From contig CALGIV010000205.1 in NCBI GenBank assembly GCA_937914785.1, forward strand, positions 1-6,591: DNA of 6,591 bases, read 5' to 3'. Below the pieces are notes generated by a model that did not search any database, had not been told where the DNA came from, and saw only the letters and a list, made by a program, of their open reading frames with translations. A program made the position numbers and the translations under genes. How positions within the stretch are numbered: position 1 is the stretch's first letter; each line of letters starts with the position of its first letter. Source of the stretch: an uncultured Eubacteriaceae bacterium. GTDB lineage: Bacteria; Bacillota; Clostridia; Eubacteriales; UBA1433. Shown in pieces: positions 5,212-6,591 of the stretch.

Positions 5212-5784
5212 ATGATCAATAATAATAAACCAAAAAGTTTTCTGCAAAGCTTCCTATGGGTAACAATCATGCTGCTGTCGATGGGAGCTGTATTTCTAGG
5301 CATCGCTGCGATTATGCAGTTTGTGTCCATATCCCCTCATAACATCAACGTGACTATCAACGGAATTCGACAGCCCCCTACAGAAGAAACCGTACGTACA
5401 TTCCGTTTCATGTTTTTATTGATATTCGGCATTATCGGCCTGATCCTGGCAATTACAGGAGGCATCATTGCCGGACGTGCCGGTATGCGGCGCAGGCGTG
5501 CGCACCGTCTGAAAGAAGAAGGGGTGCGTATTATTGCTAATGTGGTGCAACATACAGCATCCGCCATCTATGTCAACCATCGCAACCTGACACGTCTGCA
5601 CTGCGCACATACCGCCTCCGATGGCCGAATATATATCTTTAAAAGCGGACTTCTCCGGATGGATCCTGTTCCATACCTGTATCAGGGTCAGGTAAATGTT
5701 TATTACGACAGAGACAACATCAACAACTATTATGTGGATATAGACGGCAGCGTCGGAGTTGGCAACAGAGTCATTGAATTGTAA
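5212..5784 (+). CDS. Two-helix membrane protein with DUF3592-like cytoplasmic domain
   Basis: A 190-residue protein with two membrane helices (about 12-39 and 64-88) joined by a short outside loop (40-63). The basic patch RRRR (93-96) places the C-terminal 95 residues in the cytoplasm by the positive-inside rule. That domain runs LKEEGVRIIANVV (100-112), DGRIYIFKSGLL (137-148), DPVPYL, VNVYYDRDNINNYYVDI (161-177). This order (a gVxaxa V strand, a DG-x-Y-xF-S turn, a D-P turn, and a VYxDxxN...YYVD end) resembles DUF3592-type small beta domains of unknown function. Start ATG 5212 follows AAGGA (5199-5203) by 8 bases. It stands alone on the plus strand, divergent from the flavodoxin-ferredoxin gene and convergent with ftsZ. 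The protein is surely real; the domain match is by memory and the function is unknown. Confidence 0.83.
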   Translation: MINNNKPKSFLQSFLWVTIMLLSMGAVFLGIAAIMQFVSISPHNINVTINGIRQPPTEETVRTFRFMFLLIFGIIGLILAITGGIIAGRAGMRRRRAHRLKEEGVRIIANVVQHTASAIYVNHRNLTRLHCAHTASDGRIYIFKSGLLRMDPVPYLYQGQVNVYYDRDNINNYYVDIDGSVGVGNRVIEL

Positions 5785-5794
5785 AAAAAGTGCG

Positions 5795-5814
5795 AGGGCG
5801 GCAACTGCCACCTT
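5795..5814 (+). terminator. Weak hairpin after the plus-strand membrane protein gene
   Basis: An imperfect stem: 5795-5798 pairs with 5811-5814 (including one G-T pair), a C-A mismatch follows, then GGC/GCC closes AACT. It starts 10 bases past the stop codon. It lacks a U tract, so termination may be completed by the hairpin at 5950-5981. Confidence 0.35.
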
Positions 5815-5949
5815 CTGAACATATCTTCATCGTGCTATCTTATATCGGCCTCCTGTATGTAATTCAGACAAGTTTTGCTTTTATACAAAATCAAACATTC
5901 AACCGATAAAGCCGAAACCTGATTATGATCCCAAAAGAGTATTCAAAAG

Positions 5950-5981
5950 AAAAAAGCTGTTGCTTTATTTACAACAGCTTT
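5950..5981 (-). terminator. Rho-independent terminator of ftsZ
   Basis: A perfect 10-bp stem, AAAGCTGTTG (5953-5962) with CAACAGCTTT (5972-5981), around a 9-base loop. On the minus strand it is followed by six T, C, then four T. It lies 33 bases past the ftsZ stop, so ftsZ is the last gene of its transcript. On + the tail TTTATT could weakly stop the opposite gene. Confidence 0.9.
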
Positions 5982-6014
5982 ATTGATCACTTTCTTATTT
6001 AAATGACGTTCAAT

Positions 6015-6591
6015 CTATTTTGCCTGCCCCTGGCTTGTCCCCTTTTGTGTAAGAAAATCCGGAATATCAAACCCGCCTCCACCGCTTCCGCCGCTCGGTG
6101 AGACCTGACTGACGTAATTAAATCCCGTCGCGATAATCGTGATTTTAATTTCTTCTTCCATATTCTGATCAATCGTCGCACCGAAGATTACATTCGCATC
6201 CGGGTCCGCGCTGTCTTTGGCAATCTGCGCCGCCTTTTCAACATCAAACAGCGTCATATCGTTTCCACCTGTAATATTGATCAACAGACCGGTCGCGCCG
6301 TCAATTTTCGTCTCCAGCAGCGGGCTCTGAATCGCCTGATTTGCCGCTTCTGCCGCTTTGTTTTCACCCGTTGCATAACCCATACCCATATGCGCCATAC
6401 CAGCTTCCTTCATAATCGTCTTCACGTCTGCAAAGTCCAGGCTTACGAGCCCAGGCTTCGTAATCAAATCACTGATCCCTTTTACGCCCTGCACGAGCAC
6501 ACTGTCTGCAATCCGGAAAGCATCTTTTAGCGAAGTTTTATTGTCTGCAATTTTTAGCAGCCTGTCGTTCGGAATCGTCACGAGAGAATCT
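6015..6591 (-). CDS. ftsZ: Cell division protein FtsZ, C-terminal 191 residues (5' end outside window)
   Basis: Tubulin-like GTPase that polymerises into the cytokinetic ring. The frame is open from base 6590 to TAG at 6015-6017. The visible part begins DSLVTIPNDRLL, just after the GTP-binding half, and carries the T7 catalytic loop as GLVSLDFADVKTIM, then GYATGENKA, SPLLE, TGLLINITGG and KITIIATGF. Catalytic Asp52 and Asp55 of the fragment are present, but the usual Asn of NxDFAD is Ser50 (AGC). The C-terminal linker is only about 16 residues (NYVSQVSPSGGSGGGG) instead of several tens, then the conserved tail FDIPDFL that binds FtsA, SepF and ZapD-type partners, ending in a polar TQKGTSQGQAK. 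The G-domain half cannot be checked. A strong terminator follows. Identity is certain. Confidence 0.97.
   Translation of the reverse strand, partial: DSLVTIPNDRLLKIADNKTSLKDAFRIADSVLVQGVKGISDLITKPGLVSLDFADVKTIMKEAGMAHMGMGYATGENKAAEAANQAIQSPLLETKIDGATGLLINITGGNDMTLFDVEKAAQIAKDSADPDANVIFGATIDQNMEEEIKITIIATGFNYVSQVSPSGGSGGGGFDIPDFLTQKGTSQGQAK

Noticed and set aside
4992..5330. Minus-strand 112-residue open frame
   Set aside because: Its first third is antisense to the start of the well-supported gene at 5212, it begins without a good ribosome binding site, and its composition is not protein-like.
5416..5811. Minus-strand 131-residue frame opposite the DUF3592-like gene
   Set aside because: Entirely antisense to a well-supported gene; no ribosome binding site or recognisable motif.
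5850..5856. Minus-strand AGGAGG resembling a ribosome binding site in the ftsZ downstream region
   Set aside because: The nearest ATG is about 18 bases away and opens only a 16-residue frame.

Overview
The window looks like chromosomal DNA from an anaerobic Gram-positive-type (Firmicutes) lineage. The C-terminal FtsZ half, the alanine dehydrogenase tail and the strong AGGAGG-type ribosome binding sites point to Bacillota. The FtsZ style (SLDFADVKTIM, a very short Gly-rich linker, FDIPDFL tail) makes me lean to Negativicutes (Veillonella/Selenomonas relatives). That taxonomic call is a tentative inference without a database search.

Layout. 1-304: 3' end of an alanine dehydrogenase gene on +, closed by a strong bidirectional hairpin at 355-385. 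437-796 (-): a small, AT-rich, four-helix membrane protein of unknown function with a TTG start. 797-1257: an AT-rich gene-poor stretch holding two diverged copies of a ~63-bp direct repeat with a hairpin between them. 1258-1959 (-): a Fic-domain protein whose catalytic His is replaced by Arg. 2026-3429 (-) and 3444-3878 (-): a MATE efflux pump and the MarR-family regulator in front of it, arranged like Staphylococcus mepR-mepA, with a perfect inverted-repeat operator on the regulator's promoter. 4015-4803 (-): an EFR1-type flavodoxin/2[4Fe-4S] ferredoxin fusion with its own terminator and, about 100 bp upstream, a perfect 20-bp palindrome. 4988-5104 (-): a possible 38-residue ORF. 5212-5784 (+): a two-helix membrane protein with a DUF3592-like cytoplasmic domain. 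6015-6591 (-): ftsZ, cut by the window edge, with a clear terminator.

How the genes work together. marR and the MATE pump are one drug-responsive operon: the MarR protein should sit on the 18-bp palindrome over its own -10/start site and release when the pump is needed. The fic gene follows the pump on the same strand but has its own good promoter, so it is only loosely coupled. The flavodoxin-ferredoxin, the membrane proteins, ald and ftsZ appear to be independent transcription units.

I see no complete mobile element, CRISPR array, rRNA or tRNA. Nothing here is clearly a new multi-gene system. The points most worth a second look are the catalytically altered Fic protein, the orphan 20-bp palindrome, the duplicated AT-rich repeat, and the Asn-to-Ser change in the FtsZ T7 loop.
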